Source: Bacteroidota bacterium
GTDB taxonomy: Bacteria > Bacteroidota > Ignavibacteria > Kapaibacteriales > UBA2268
Direction of reading: 5' to 3'
DNA: 64,000 nucleotides
Assembly: GCA_021780815.1 (NCBI GenBank)
Contig: JAJXYC010000015.1
Coordinates: 461,796-525,795, forward strand
The notes beneath the pieces are model-generated. The model saw only the letters and a list, made by a program, of their open reading frames with translations. It did no database searches and was not told the DNA's origin. This document shows, in pieces, positions 29,519-40,371 of this stretch. Every line of letters begins with the position of its first letter. Position 1 is the first letter of the stretch. Made by a program: the position numbers and the translations under genes.

Positions 29519-29526
29519 TAAATTTG
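29519..29526 (+). promoter_or_regulatory. Bacteroidota-type -7 element TAAATTTG upstream of rpmB
   Basis: Matches TAnnTTTG; -33 element degenerate. Confidence 0.4.
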
Positions 29527-29553
29527 TAATCTTTAAAAAGGAATAAATGCTTT

Positions 29554-29778
29554 ATGGCAAGAAGATGTGAAATAACAGGAAAAGGTGTTCTTACAGGTAA
29601 CAATGTTTCTCATGCTAATAATAGAACTCGCAGACGTTTTCTTCCAAATCTTCAAACTAAAAGAATTTGGTTAGCAGAAGAAAAACGTTTTGTTACTTTA
29701 AAAGTATCTGCTCGTACTCTGAGAACTATTGATAAAAAAGGTTTGCACGCTGTTCTTAAAGATGTACAAGCTATTTAA
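29554..29778 (+). CDS. rpmB: 50S ribosomal protein L28
   Basis: [40 protein letters not shown]. Confidence 0.97.
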   Translation: MARRCEITGKGVLTGNNVSHANNRTRRRFLPNLQTKRIWLAEEKRFVTLKVSARTLRTIDKKGLHAVLKDVQAI

Positions 29779-29882
29779 TTTGATTTTTAATTATCAAAAT
29801 AAATTTAATCTCTTCCATTAGATTTTCTTCTAATAGTAAGAATTAAATTATATCTTTGAATATAAAAAATGTAACTTCTTTG

Positions 29883-29916
29883 AAGAGGTTGTCCTAAAAA
29901 GATAACCTCTTTTTTA
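29883..29916. terminator. Rho-independent terminator
   Basis: AAGAGGTTGTC-ctaaaaa-GATAACCTCTT followed by T-tract. Confidence 0.9.
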
Positions 29917-29997
29917 TTTATATTTTTTTGTAACTTATGAAAATCTCCTAAACAATTAAATTATAGAATTATAAACAAGAATCTTTTGCAATAAAAT

Positions 29998-32900
29998 TTA
30001 CAGCTTAATAAATTTCATTGGTATTGCTTGGCTATTTAACTTCAAGAAATATAATCCTGCCGCTAAGTTTGAAACATCAATTTGATTTGAAACTACTCCT
30101 TCACTTACTTTAATTCCAAAAGAATTATATATCGCATAACTACATGCAGTTTCAGGAAGATTAAAGACATTTAACCTATTTGACACAGGATTCGGATATA
30201 AATTTATAGTTGAATTATTACTCTTGTGTTCCTCAATAGAATTTGGGTCTACACCTTTTCCTGAAACAGATATATTGTTTACACCATCGGTAAAATTACA
30301 ATTAACAATGATACTTCCTGTATATGTAATAAGTTTCGTTGGAGCAAATTCCACTATTATATTTTGGTTTTGATTAGGTCCAATTGTTCCCCCTTTCCAA
30401 TTACCACTAAATCCAGCAGGATAAGATATGGAAGCAACATCTAAGTTAGAATTACCTGAATTTGAAATTGTCATTGTCAATAATTTACCTCTACCTAATC
30501 CAACATTTCCAAAATCCAAAGTTCCCTCAATACCAACAATCGCAGTATTAGATGATTTATTAAAACCAGTTCCCGAAACTTCAATAGTTGTATGGGAATC
30601 TCTGGCATTAGAAAAAATTATAACAGAGCCGTAATAATCATCAGCTTCGGTCGGTGTAAATTTCACATTAATAATAGTGTCTTGATTAGGTTCCAGTGTA
30701 AAACTTACAGGGGCAACGGTAAATCCATCAGGACAGAAAATATCAGTTACATTCATAACAAAAGCACCTTGATTTTGAACTTTTAAAGTTTTGATAGCAA
30801 AAGTATCAATAGCCACTTTGTTAAAATTTAAATCACCCTCTACCAACATAATAGGAATACTGTCTTCATTTCGTGTAATGTTCAAATCTAATCTATAAGT
30901 ACCCATTAATCCATCAAAATAAGGAATAACTTTAAAATATATCGTTTTATTACCGCTCGTTTCAATAACTCTTTGAGCAATGTTTGAATAATTATCAGAC
31001 CACGTTGTACCATCAAAAGAATATAAAAGAGAACCTTTTAAAGTAAAATTGTTTGTTTCTTGAAAATCTTCTGCATCTTCAAAATTTATATTTATCCTAT
31101 AATTATACCCCACCTCTAATTTTATTTGATAAATATCCACATCGGTTGGTTTATTAATATTCGCAGAATCGGTGAAAACAGAACATTTATTATCAATAAA
31201 GTTCATCTGTAAGTGAGTTGCAGATAAAACTGTATTATTAGGTTCATATTTATCTGGTGGCAAAGGCTTTGGCAAAATTACAATCTGTTTAGGATTTTGT
31301 TCTTCATTATTTGAATTTATTAATAAATTTTTATCAGAACTATCCTCTTGATAAAATACAGCAACAAAGTAGTTTCCATAAGGTATATCAATACTATCAG
31401 TTTTAAACATTAAATTATTCGGATAATATGATTTTGGTAACAATCCTGCTACCTCATCATAAGTACCAAGAGTTTTAGTAATTTGACTATTCTCTTTATT
31501 AATCAATTTTAATATGATTTTGCCTTTAAAAGTATTTGTATTGCTATTATTTATCACGTTAAAATTAACATACATACTATCACCTTGAACTAAAGTATCA
31601 AGAGGTAAAATGTTAATTGGGGAATAAAGCGAAAGTTCACTATTATTGAAAACTTCAATATTTAGGACATCAGAAAAACTGGCAGAAGAACCTTTACGAA
31701 CCTGTTTCCATTGACCATTTGTTTCTCTAAATAAAATATAAACTTTGTATTTACCCGGCGTCATCTTTACAATACCGCCAGTTAAAAAAGAAATTGTATC
31801 TTCAACACCTTGTTTAAGAGAAATATTTGAAAGAACATCTACATAATCAATAAAATTATTACTCTCATCTAAAATTGCGGCACAGATATCACCTGAAAAA
31901 TCACTCGATGAATTATTGACAATATCAGCAGAAATAGAAAAGTTAGAGCCATAAGAAATTAGAGGATTATTAATTTTTATTTCATTTTCAAGTTCAAGAT
32001 TTAATCTCATTTGGTCGGTTGGAGGTTGAATCCCTATCACAGCAGATTGCCCTCTATTAAAGGTCGTTCCAACTGGATTAAGTACATCTATTAAAAAATA
32101 GCCATCAGCCATACCGCCCCAACCCCAATTAAAGTGGAAATAATTATCATCATTAAACCCATCACAAACAAAAGCATGACCACCTGAACCATTACTAAAC
32201 CCTTGGTAGTAAATCGGTCGTCCCATCAAAAGTTCGCCTTTAAGTAAATTTACCCAATCATTATATGAATATGAACTTCTAATTGCAATGGATAGTGCTT
32301 TATCATATCTAAAATAATTTGTTAAAGCAGGCGCAACTAAATATGTACCACCGGCACCACTTGCACTCACTCCATAATTCATATCCACACTAACACCACA
32401 ATTATACATTAGAACAGCAACTGAATTATTGGAGCTCTTTACTTCTAAGGGCATATCACCCCAATTATAATATGTTGCCGCAAAATTCGCCGATAATGTA
32501 CCATATAAAGGATGCGTGTAACTATGGAACCCTGAACCCATTGCAGGATAACTCCAATATCTCATTATTTGTGCCATCGCTGTTGCTACACAACCTGTTA
32601 AAGTATGCGTTTTATAAGTCTCATCATACGGGCATAAATCATTATAGTATGGCTTTTGATTCCATTTAGTTTTAATTAAAGAAGTAACTCCCGATTGTAT
32701 TTTATTTCTATTATCTTTCTTGTTATTTATATCTGCCCAATTTTTTTTGATTTGTGCAGTTTGTGGAATTTTATTTGCGATAATATAATTAACTTCTAAT
32801 TGATATTCATTTAACCAATTTAATGTATTTTCCGGAATACTATTTTGATTAAAATTATTTTCAAACGAATATCCTAAAATTGGTATTGAAGCATCATCAC

Positions 32901-33150
32901 CAGCAACAATAACAAACGAATTGTCTCCTCCATTAAAAACATAATAATACGCTATATCTAAATTCGAAGCCATATTTATATTGTTTGCATCTGCTTTAAA
33001 AACTAAATGTATTTGACTCGTATCTTTAATTTGACTGTTTTGTTGTAAGAATTTTTTTGCTATTTCAGAAGCATAATTCTCGGTTATAGGAGTTGCAAAA
33101 AGAATTTCAGGAAGAACAAATGCTATAATAACAAGTAATAACTTTTTCAT
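29998..33150 (-). CDS. C10-family (streptopain-like) cysteine protease with T9SS sorting domain
   Basis: TKWNQKPYYNDLCP...TLTGCVATAMAQIMRYWSYP and GGHAFVCDGFNDDNYFHFNWGWGGMADGYF; repeated immunoglobulin-like DFGNV segments; C-terminal LYPNPVSNRLNV...GLYFLKL. Confidence 0.92.
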   Translation of the reverse strand: MKKLLLVIIAFVLPEILFATPITENYASEIAKKFLQQNSQIKDTSQIHLVFKADANNINMASNLDIAYYYVFNGGDNSFVIVAGDDASIPILGYSFENNFNQNSIPENTLNWLNEYQLEVNYIIANKIPQTAQIKKNWADINNKKDNRNKIQSGVTSLIKTKWNQKPYYNDLCPYDETYKTHTLTGCVATAMAQIMRYWSYPAMGSGFHSYTHPLYGTLSANFAATYYNWGDMPLEVKSSNNSVAVLMYNCGVSVDMNYGVSASGAGGTYLVAPALTNYFRYDKALSIAIRSSYSYNDWVNLLKGELLMGRPIYYQGFSNGSGGHAFVCDGFNDDNYFHFNWGWGGMADGYFLIDVLNPVGTTFNRGQSAVIGIQPPTDQMRLNLELENEIKINNPLISYGSNFSISADIVNNSSSDFSGDICAAILDESNNFIDYVDVLSNISLKQGVEDTISFLTGGIVKMTPGKYKVYILFRETNGQWKQVRKGSSASFSDVLNIEVFNNSELSLYSPINILPLDTLVQGDSMYVNFNVINNSNTNTFKGKIILKLINKENSQITKTLGTYDEVAGLLPKSYYPNNLMFKTDSIDIPYGNYFVAVFYQEDSSDKNLLINSNNEEQNPKQIVILPKPLPPDKYEPNNTVLSATHLQMNFIDNKCSVFTDSANINKPTDVDIYQIKLEVGYNYRININFEDAEDFQETNNFTLKGSLLYSFDGTTWSDNYSNIAQRVIETSGNKTIYFKVIPYFDGLMGTYRLDLNITRNEDSIPIMLVEGDLNFNKVAIDTFAIKTLKVQNQGAFVMNVTDIFCPDGFTVAPVSFTLEPNQDTIINVKFTPTEADDYYGSVIIFSNARDSHTTIEVSGTGFNKSSNTAIVGIEGTLDFGNVGLGRGKLLTMTISNSGNSNLDVASISYPAGFSGNWKGGTIGPNQNQNIIVEFAPTKLITYTGSIIVNCNFTDGVNNISVSGKGVDPNSIEEHKSNNSTINLYPNPVSNRLNVFNLPETACSYAIYNSFGIKVSEGVVSNQIDVSNLAAGLYFLKLNSQAIPMKFIKL

Positions 33151-33310
33151 AAAAATCCTAATATTTTATACTATTCCAATTATGTGTTTTATGTATTCAA
33201 AATTAAGAATTAATTAATTTAAAATAATAATAAACCATCTACTAATTATTATAGACAAAATTAATAAAAAACAAATTAAAATGGATAGAATTTAATAAGA
33301 AAAATACTAA

Positions 33311-33994
33311 TTATTCTTTCCAGATAAAATCAAATAATAGATAAGACATAGCTGTTATAAAACCAACATACGCAACAATTAATTGTAAGTCGGAAAAAAT
33401 TGCTGAAAAAGATGTACCAATAAAAGTTGAAACCGTCAAATCTATGCCAATTTTAATTATTGGTAAAAGAATAGGAAAAGATAAAATTGGGAATAAGGCA
33501 TTTTTCGAATTTGCTTTTGAGATTATTGCCGATATTACGGTAGTAGAAGTTGCAATTGCCGCAGAACTTATTGCAATAACAAGTATTAATAAATCAGGTG
33601 TAGATACTGCTTTGGAATTAGAAAAAAGAAAAAATAAGATTAAAGCAAAAAAATTGATAAATAAACTTAATAATACATTAAAGATTAATTTACCAAAATA
33701 AATAGAAGTTGAACTTGCAAAAACTTGTAGCAGAAAAGAAGTTCCTCTTTCTTCTTCACTTACAAATGTTTTAGAAAGTCCAATCATTGAAGCAAAAAAT
33801 ATAACAATCCAAAGTAAACCGGCTGAAAGTTCTGCACCCATTTTTTCATTGACTAATGCAAGTGCTATCATTGTTATCGTGGTAAGTATAAAAAGAAAAA
33901 TGGTGCTAATTGAATATCTTGTTCGAAACTCACTTAAAATTTCTTTGTATAAAATAGCATAAATTTCTTTAAAATAGTTTTTAGTAGTTATCAT
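33311..33994 (-). CDS. CcmB-like heme exporter/ABC transporter permease
   Basis: KEILSEFRTRYSISTIFLFIL...FVSEEERGTSFLLQVFASSTSIYFGKL with multiple TM helices. Confidence 0.75.
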   Translation of the reverse strand: MITTKNYFKEIYAILYKEILSEFRTRYSISTIFLFILTTITMIALALVNEKMGAELSAGLLWIVIFFASMIGLSKTFVSEEERGTSFLLQVFASSTSIYFGKLIFNVLLSLFINFFALILFFLFSNSKAVSTPDLLILVIAISSAAIATSTTVISAIISKANSKNALFPILSFPILLPIIKIGIDLTVSTFIGTSFSAIFSDLQLIVAYVGFITAMSYLLFDFIWKE

Positions 33995-34000
33995 AAAGTA

Positions 34001-36436
34001 TTACAATCTGTATTTAGCTCCGAATAAAATTGAAAAATTAGAAATATACCAACTGCCATCACTTATTAAACTTGAAAAGTATTTTTTATAATTTGTTTCT
34101 AAAAACAAACTAAAATTATATTGCAAAGGATAAGTAAAACCAATTCCTGCAAAAGCACCAATATTTAAAGTTCTAAGAGAAGACAAATTACTTGGATAGC
34201 GTACTTGCATTCTATATAATTCATCGGCAGAATACTCTACAAAAGGTGGAGAAATAATTTTGCTGGAATAATTAATAGCATTACTTGTCACCAAATAGAA
34301 AGAAAGTCCTATATAACCATAAAATTTTTGATTAAAATAATATTCGCCTTGTAAATCAATACATAAGTTTCTACCGTTAAGTTGCAATAAACGTCCTTCT
34401 TGAAAAGGTAATAAATCACCATTATCAGGATTTCTGTATTGAGAAATCGTAATATCAGGTGCTTCCAAATTACCTGTAAATTTTTCTAAAGTTAATTTTC
34501 CGGTTGCATAAAGACGATTTATAATTTTGTGAGAAAGAGAAAAACCAAGAAATAAATTAGAACCATTTGCATCTTTAAATTTTCCTAATTCTCTTGGAAC
34601 AATAGGGACGGAATTATTAACTTCTCCTGATATAGAAAAATCTGCATGTTGTGAAAAGAAAGTCGGTTGCAAGAATGCTCCCAAAAGCCACCCTTCATCA
34701 ACATTACATTCAGAAGACAAAGCAGGGACAATTGAATAATCATAATTTCCAGTTCTTGGATTTATTTGGTAACAAATTGTAAGATAAGATTCATTAAGAG
34801 CATTATCAACAGCTTTAAGCACTAATCGGTCTGAACTATTTGCTTGTGGAGTAAAAAAACCTTCAATTTGTGGAACTCCTTCGGAAAAATTAGGAATTTT
34901 AACAAAGAAACCTGAATTTTCCATAATATCAATTGTTTTCAGCCCAACATCATTTTCACGGTCATCACGAAAAATAACTTTAACATTACTATTTGATTCT
35001 TTTGCTTCAATCATAGGCGGTAAAGTATCTTTGGCAGGTTCATACTCAACAAAGGATTGTCCTCCCATATTACCATAAGCATCGAAAGAATCGTGTCCAA
35101 AGCCAAAACCGTAGGAATACATTCCAAAAGGCATACTTGCAGAAATTGAATGTGTACCATAAGGAATTTGAATAGCACCTATTGCATAACGTGTAATCCC
35201 TATTGTTGAAAATAAATCGGGGTCAACACTTTTCCCATCTAATATCAATGTATTAATAGCCTGAACTGGTATTACAATATTGACAAAATGGTCCCATTCA
35301 CCATTAACAGGTGTTGCAAAGCGATATTTACTTAAAAACTGCTGTGTAGGACTTATTAATATCATACATGGGTCACCAATAGAATCGCCATTTCTAAAAC
35401 CTTGTGAATATTGGGCAACTAAAACAGGTTTATCTGCTTTTACTTGAATATTTTGCGTAGATATTGCTTCGTAATATTGTCCCGCATTCAAAAATCCAAT
35501 AAGCTTTTGGTCTACAAATATTCTCGTGGAATCTTGATTAGCTAGTACCCGCCAGGTATATTTTGACCTTTTTTTTAATTTTCCAACAAAGAAATGCTTG
35601 CCCCATGAACTTATAGGAGGAATTTGTTCAACAAGATGATTACATGCAGTAACAACTGGTGGGGGAGAAGGAACATAAGCACACTGATGGCCACCATAAA
35701 CAGAAATTGGCTTTGTAGAAGTTACTAAACTACCCGTAAAATCAATTTTCAACCCTGCACGGTACTCTATTTTAGCTATTACTTGATACGCATCACCTTT
35801 ATTTAATGTTACATTAAATGGTACATTTGCTTTTTGTCCTCCAACTGTTTCAACTGTTGGAACAATCGTAACAAGAGTATTATCTTCGGTAGCAACTAAT
35901 GCAAATTCAGGCATTAACGGACTGGACATTGTATAAGACATAATACGATAGCTTGTTCCTAATACTTTTGTTGGCAAACCTAAATATGTATCCGTTGTTT
36001 GGTATCGCCGATTTAACCCATAAACAGAAATTGGGCTATCCGAAGTAATATGCACCGACATACCAGGTTCAATTATCTCGCTCGTTTGCAATTCAGCAGC
36101 GGCAGGTAATTGCACACTTTGCACCGTTCTCGCTGGAACTTTTATACTCTTCTTATAATTTAATGCTTTGATTTCTATATTTACATTGGCATCAAATTGG
36201 GCAGTTATAAATAAATCTAATATAAGAGCATTTCCTTCCTCATTATTTGAGCGATAGTTCTGCATAAAACATAACCAAAATTCTTGCCCTTCTGGATTTT
36301 GTAAATTCAATTTAAGCTTAGTCTTTGTTTCATCATATTTTACACTATCAAGTGGTTCATTCTGACTGAACAATTGAATACTATTAATTACTAGCACTAT
36401 TATATATATAAATATAATCTTAAATGTAATTTTCAT
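34001..36436 (-). CDS. IgGFc-binding-like N-terminal domain protein with C-terminal outer-membrane barrel-like region
   Basis: EGQEFWLCFMQNYR, ISVYGLNRRYQTTDTYLGLPTKVLGTSYRIMSY, ISVYGGHQCAYVP; C-terminal alternating strands ending FSILFGAKYRL. Confidence 0.7.
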   Translation of the reverse strand: MKITFKIIFIYIIVLVINSIQLFSQNEPLDSVKYDETKTKLKLNLQNPEGQEFWLCFMQNYRSNNEEGNALILDLFITAQFDANVNIEIKALNYKKSIKVPARTVQSVQLPAAAELQTSEIIEPGMSVHITSDSPISVYGLNRRYQTTDTYLGLPTKVLGTSYRIMSYTMSSPLMPEFALVATEDNTLVTIVPTVETVGGQKANVPFNVTLNKGDAYQVIAKIEYRAGLKIDFTGSLVTSTKPISVYGGHQCAYVPSPPPVVTACNHLVEQIPPISSWGKHFFVGKLKKRSKYTWRVLANQDSTRIFVDQKLIGFLNAGQYYEAISTQNIQVKADKPVLVAQYSQGFRNGDSIGDPCMILISPTQQFLSKYRFATPVNGEWDHFVNIVIPVQAINTLILDGKSVDPDLFSTIGITRYAIGAIQIPYGTHSISASMPFGMYSYGFGFGHDSFDAYGNMGGQSFVEYEPAKDTLPPMIEAKESNSNVKVIFRDDRENDVGLKTIDIMENSGFFVKIPNFSEGVPQIEGFFTPQANSSDRLVLKAVDNALNESYLTICYQINPRTGNYDYSIVPALSSECNVDEGWLLGAFLQPTFFSQHADFSISGEVNNSVPIVPRELGKFKDANGSNLFLGFSLSHKIINRLYATGKLTLEKFTGNLEAPDITISQYRNPDNGDLLPFQEGRLLQLNGRNLCIDLQGEYYFNQKFYGYIGLSFYLVTSNAINYSSKIISPPFVEYSADELYRMQVRYPSNLSSLRTLNIGAFAGIGFTYPLQYNFSLFLETNYKKYFSSLISDGSWYISNFSILFGAKYRL

Positions 36437-36444
36437 ATTGTCAT

Positions 36445-37266
36445 CTATTTTAAATGTATAAAATTAGAATGATAAGTCCCAAGTTTTGTTTCCATTACAA
36501 TGAAATAATTTCCAGCGGCAAACATCCAAGGTATAGTATTGATTTTTACTTTGTAAAATCCACGAATAAATGTGTAATTTGTAAAATCTGTTATTTCATT
36601 GCCATTCTTATCATAAAAAATATAATTTACTAATCCATTACCGGGAATTAATGAAACCAACCTACCCAACATTGAATAAATTTTAAAAGTTACCTTTGTT
36701 GGCTCTTTTATATAAAAAGATATTGTGCCTTCTTCAAAAAATGGATTTGGATAAATTTGCGATATGCCTTCATTAATCGTTTCATACACTGGTAAACCAA
36801 TATTAATTTTACCTTCTTTTAAAGCAATTTGTGGTTGCGTTACTCCATTAATTTGTATTTCAATCGGATTTAATATAGCTATTGAATCAGGTCCTGCTAA
36901 TGGTTCTACTAATAAATTTGCTAATATTCCATTGTTTGTTAAATTAATTCGATTTGTTGATATTTGTATTGTAGAATGCGCATAATCAGCACTATTAATA
37001 GTATAAGAAGGATTACTGTCGTTTATTATAAATTGACTTCCACCTTCAACTCCTTTTATATATAATAATTGATAATTAAACTCTAATGTAATTGATAAAT
37101 CATTTACATTTGCTAAATCAAAATTCCCATAAATCGGGATTTTAAATGTTCCTCCATTGTGAAATAAAGTTGTGTCTTTAATTTCAACAAAAGATTGAGC
37201 AAAAACAATTTTAGGTATCCAAATTAATATAACTATAAATAAAATAAAGTCCTTTGAAAGTTTCAT
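36445..37266 (-). CDS. Secreted cohesin-like protein with T9SS sorting domain
   Basis: Signal peptide; beta-rich N-terminus; C-terminal IYPNPFFEEGTISFYIKEPTKVTFKIYSMLGRLV...AAGNYFIVME. Confidence 0.75.
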   Translation of the reverse strand: MKLSKDFILFIVILIWIPKIVFAQSFVEIKDTTLFHNGGTFKIPIYGNFDLANVNDLSITLEFNYQLLYIKGVEGGSQFIINDSNPSYTINSADYAHSTIQISTNRINLTNNGILANLLVEPLAGPDSIAILNPIEIQINGVTQPQIALKEGKINIGLPVYETINEGISQIYPNPFFEEGTISFYIKEPTKVTFKIYSMLGRLVSLIPGNGLVNYIFYDKNGNEITDFTNYTFIRGFYKVKINTIPWMFAAGNYFIVMETKLGTYHSNFIHLK

Positions 37267-37404
37267 TTTTTGTTTTATTTTGCTTCATAAAAAATGTATT
37301 AATGAAATTTAAATTAATACAAACATTTACTAAAAAAGTAAAATTAATAAAAATTTGACGAAATTAATTAATTTAAATTTATGAAAAGAACAAATTAATA
37401 AAAT

Positions 37405-40371
37405 ATGGAAAATCAAGATACATATCTAAATCAAATTAAGAAACTTTTAGAAAATAAAATCGCCGGTGAAATCAATTTTGATAATTTGCACAAAATTTTA
37501 TATTCAACAGATGCATCAGATTATTCCGATAAACCTTTTGGAGTAATTTATCCCAAAAATCAACAAGATATTCAAATAATAATTGAAATAGCAAATAAAT
37601 ATAAAATTCCATTAATTCCGCGAGGTGGTGGAACTTCTCTTGCAGGTCAAGTAGTTGGAAAAGGTTTAGTAATTGATGTATCAAAGCATTTGAATAAAAT
37701 TTTAGAAATTAATGTTGAAGAAAAGTGGGTAAGAGTTGAACCAGGTGTTATTCCCGATGTCCTCAATCTGGAACTTCGTAATTACGACCTGTTTTGGGGT
37801 CCAGAAACTTCTACATCTAACCGCAATACTTTAGGTGGTATGCTTGGCAATAATTCCTGTGGTTCTCATTTCCCATTATATGGGAACACTCGTGAGCATA
37901 TTCTTGAAGTCAAAGGATTTTTTGCTGATGGAACTCCTTTCTTTTTTAAACCTTTGCTCAAAGATGATTTCCTCAACATTTTAAAATCGGATACACCAGA
38001 ATCTAAAATATATAACTTTTTTTATAGTACATTAAAAAACAAAGAGTTCAGAAAAGAAATAATTGATAATTTTCCAAAATCATCAATCAGACGTAGAAAT
38101 TCTGGTTATGCCGTAGATGCTCTTCTTGATTCAGATGTCTTTCAAAACAATTTAAAACCTTTTAATTTATCTAAATTAATTGCTGGAAGTGAAGGAACAC
38201 TTGTTTTTGTTACGGAACTTAAATTAGATTTAGTCCCTGCTCCACCTAAAAATGTAGCAATAATTTTGGCACACTTTAACGACTTAATTGAATCTTTAAG
38301 AGCTAATGTTGAAATTATGAAATTTCAGCCGGGAGCAGTAGAATTAATAGATAACCAAGTTTTAGAATTAACTAAGACCAACCCAATACAAAGAAAGAAC
38401 AGAGCAATAATATCAGGAGAACCTGCCGCTGTTCTTGTTATAGAATTTGCCCACCATAATAACGACGATTTAAATTCAATTCTTCAAGATGTTATAAATA
38501 TGTTGAAAGAAAAAAATTTGGGTTACGATTATCCAATAATTAGAGGCTCGCAAATTAATCAAATTTGGGAATTGAGAAAAGCAGGACTCGGTGTTTTATC
38601 TAATATAACTTCTGATGAAAGAAGCGTTACTGTAATTGAAGATACAGCCGTCGATATTGCAGATTTACCCGACTATACATCTGAACTAATTAGCAGAATG
38701 AAAGAATTAGATATTAAATTGATTTCTTATGCACATGTTGCAACGGGAGAAATTCATTCCCATCCAATTTTAAATTTAAAAACAAAAGAAGGTGTTGAAA
38801 ATTATAGAAAAGTTCTAATAGAAACCGCAAAAATAGTTAAAAAATATCGTGGTTCATTATGTGGAGAACACGGCGATGGTCGGCTGCGTGGAGAAATGAT
38901 ACCTTTTATGTTCGGTGAAAATATTTATAATTACTTTAAATCAATCAAGAACATATTTGACCCTAAAAATATCTTAAATCCAGGCAAAATTATTGATGTA
39001 CCAGCAATGAACACTAATTTAAGATTTGATTATAGCAAAGTTTTCCCGGAAATTCATACGTATTTTGATTATTCAACCGACAATGGCTTCAAATATGCTG
39101 TTGAACGTTGCAATGGTTCGGGTGATTGCCGACGTCCTCAAATTCTTGGCGGAACTATGTGTCCAAGCTATAAAGCAACTTTAAATGAAAAAGATTCTAC
39201 CCGTGCAAGGGCTAATGCTTTACGTGAAATTTTGCTTGATTCTTGTAAAGGCAACCCTTTCGATAGCGAAGAACTTTTAGAAGTATTTAGTCTTTGTTTA
39301 TCTTGCAAAGCTTGTAAAAATGAATGCCCTTCAAATGTTGATATTACAAAACTTAAAGCAGAATTTTTACAACATTATTTTGATGTTAATGGAATTCCTC
39401 TTCCTTCCTTTTTAATTGGATATTTCCCTAAATTGCAGAAGATTGCCTCGTTTTTCCCTACTATTTATAATTTTATTATTTCAAATCCATCTTTTGCAAA
39501 GTTTATTAAAAAAGTTTTAAATTTTGACCAACGACGAGAACTACCTAAATTAAATAATATAACTTTAGCGAAATTCTTTTCTAAAAACAACAAACAGCAA
39601 ATTCAATCTTTATCATCAGAAAAAGAAAAAGTAAGCAAACAAGTATATTTATTTAATGATGAATTTACAAATTATGTTGATTCTGAAATTGGAATAAAAT
39701 CAATTTTACTTTTAACAAAATTAGGTTACCAAGTAAAAATTACAAAGAATTTAGAAAGTGGACGAACATATTTATCTAAAGGTTTATTAAAACAAGCTAA
39801 AAAAGTTGCTGAAAAAAATATTAAGAAATTATCCTCAATTATTAATCAAGATACACCTTTAATCGGACTTGAACCATCGGCTATACTTACATTCCGTGAT
39901 GAATATATCGAATTAGTTAATAATAGTTTAAAAGAAAAAATAAAGGAAATTGCAAACTATACATTTTTAATTGACGAATTCATTGCAAAGGAAATAGATG
40001 CTGGAAAGATAAGACAAGAACAATTTAGCGATAAAGAATTAAAAATAAAATTCCATACTCATTGCCACCAAAAATCTTTGGCTTCGAGCGAAACACTTTT
40101 TAAAATGCTAAAAGTTTTGAAAAATGCTGAAATTTCGGAGATACCATCAGGCTGTTGTGGAATGGCTGGTTCTTTTGGCTTTGAAAAAGGAAAATACGAT
40201 TTATCAATGCAAATAGGAGAATTAATTTTATTTCCTACAATACGAGAAAGCAATGAAGATACAATAATTATTGCTTCAGGAACAAGTTGCCGACATCAAA
40301 TAAAAGATGGGACGGGACGCATAGCACTGCATCCCGTTGAATTATTGTTTAATTTTTTAAAGTTAAATTAA
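37405..40371 (+). CDS. FAD-linked oxidase fused to 4Fe-4S/CCG-domain protein (GlcD-GlcF / D-lactate dehydrogenase-like)
   Basis: IPLIPRGGGTSLAGQVVGKGLVIDVS, GEHGDGRLRGEMIP, CLSCKACKNECPSNVDI, HCHQKSL, GCCGMAGSFGFE. Confidence 0.93.
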   Translation: MENQDTYLNQIKKLLENKIAGEINFDNLHKILYSTDASDYSDKPFGVIYPKNQQDIQIIIEIANKYKIPLIPRGGGTSLAGQVVGKGLVIDVSKHLNKILEINVEEKWVRVEPGVIPDVLNLELRNYDLFWGPETSTSNRNTLGGMLGNNSCGSHFPLYGNTREHILEVKGFFADGTPFFFKPLLKDDFLNILKSDTPESKIYNFFYSTLKNKEFRKEIIDNFPKSSIRRRNSGYAVDALLDSDVFQNNLKPFNLSKLIAGSEGTLVFVTELKLDLVPAPPKNVAIILAHFNDLIESLRANVEIMKFQPGAVELIDNQVLELTKTNPIQRKNRAIISGEPAAVLVIEFAHHNNDDLNSILQDVINMLKEKNLGYDYPIIRGSQINQIWELRKAGLGVLSNITSDERSVTVIEDTAVDIADLPDYTSELISRMKELDIKLISYAHVATGEIHSHPILNLKTKEGVENYRKVLIETAKIVKKYRGSLCGEHGDGRLRGEMIPFMFGENIYNYFKSIKNIFDPKNILNPGKIIDVPAMNTNLRFDYSKVFPEIHTYFDYSTDNGFKYAVERCNGSGDCRRPQILGGTMCPSYKATLNEKDSTRARANALREILLDSCKGNPFDSEELLEVFSLCLSCKACKNECPSNVDITKLKAEFLQHYFDVNGIPLPSFLIGYFPKLQKIASFFPTIYNFIISNPSFAKFIKKVLNFDQRRELPKLNNITLAKFFSKNNKQQIQSLSSEKEKVSKQVYLFNDEFTNYVDSEIGIKSILLLTKLGYQVKITKNLESGRTYLSKGLLKQAKKVAEKNIKKLSSIINQDTPLIGLEPSAILTFRDEYIELVNNSLKEKIKEIANYTFLIDEFIAKEIDAGKIRQEQFSDKELKIKFHTHCHQKSLASSETLFKMLKVLKNAEISEIPSGCCGMAGSFGFEKGKYDLSMQIGELILFPTIRESNEDTIIIASGTSCRHQIKDGTGRIALHPVELLFNFLKLN

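Noticed and set aside
37296-37320. Inverted repeat GTATTAAT-N9-ATTAATAC between divergent genes
   Set aside because: Only 8-bp AT-rich arms; expected by chance in this base composition.
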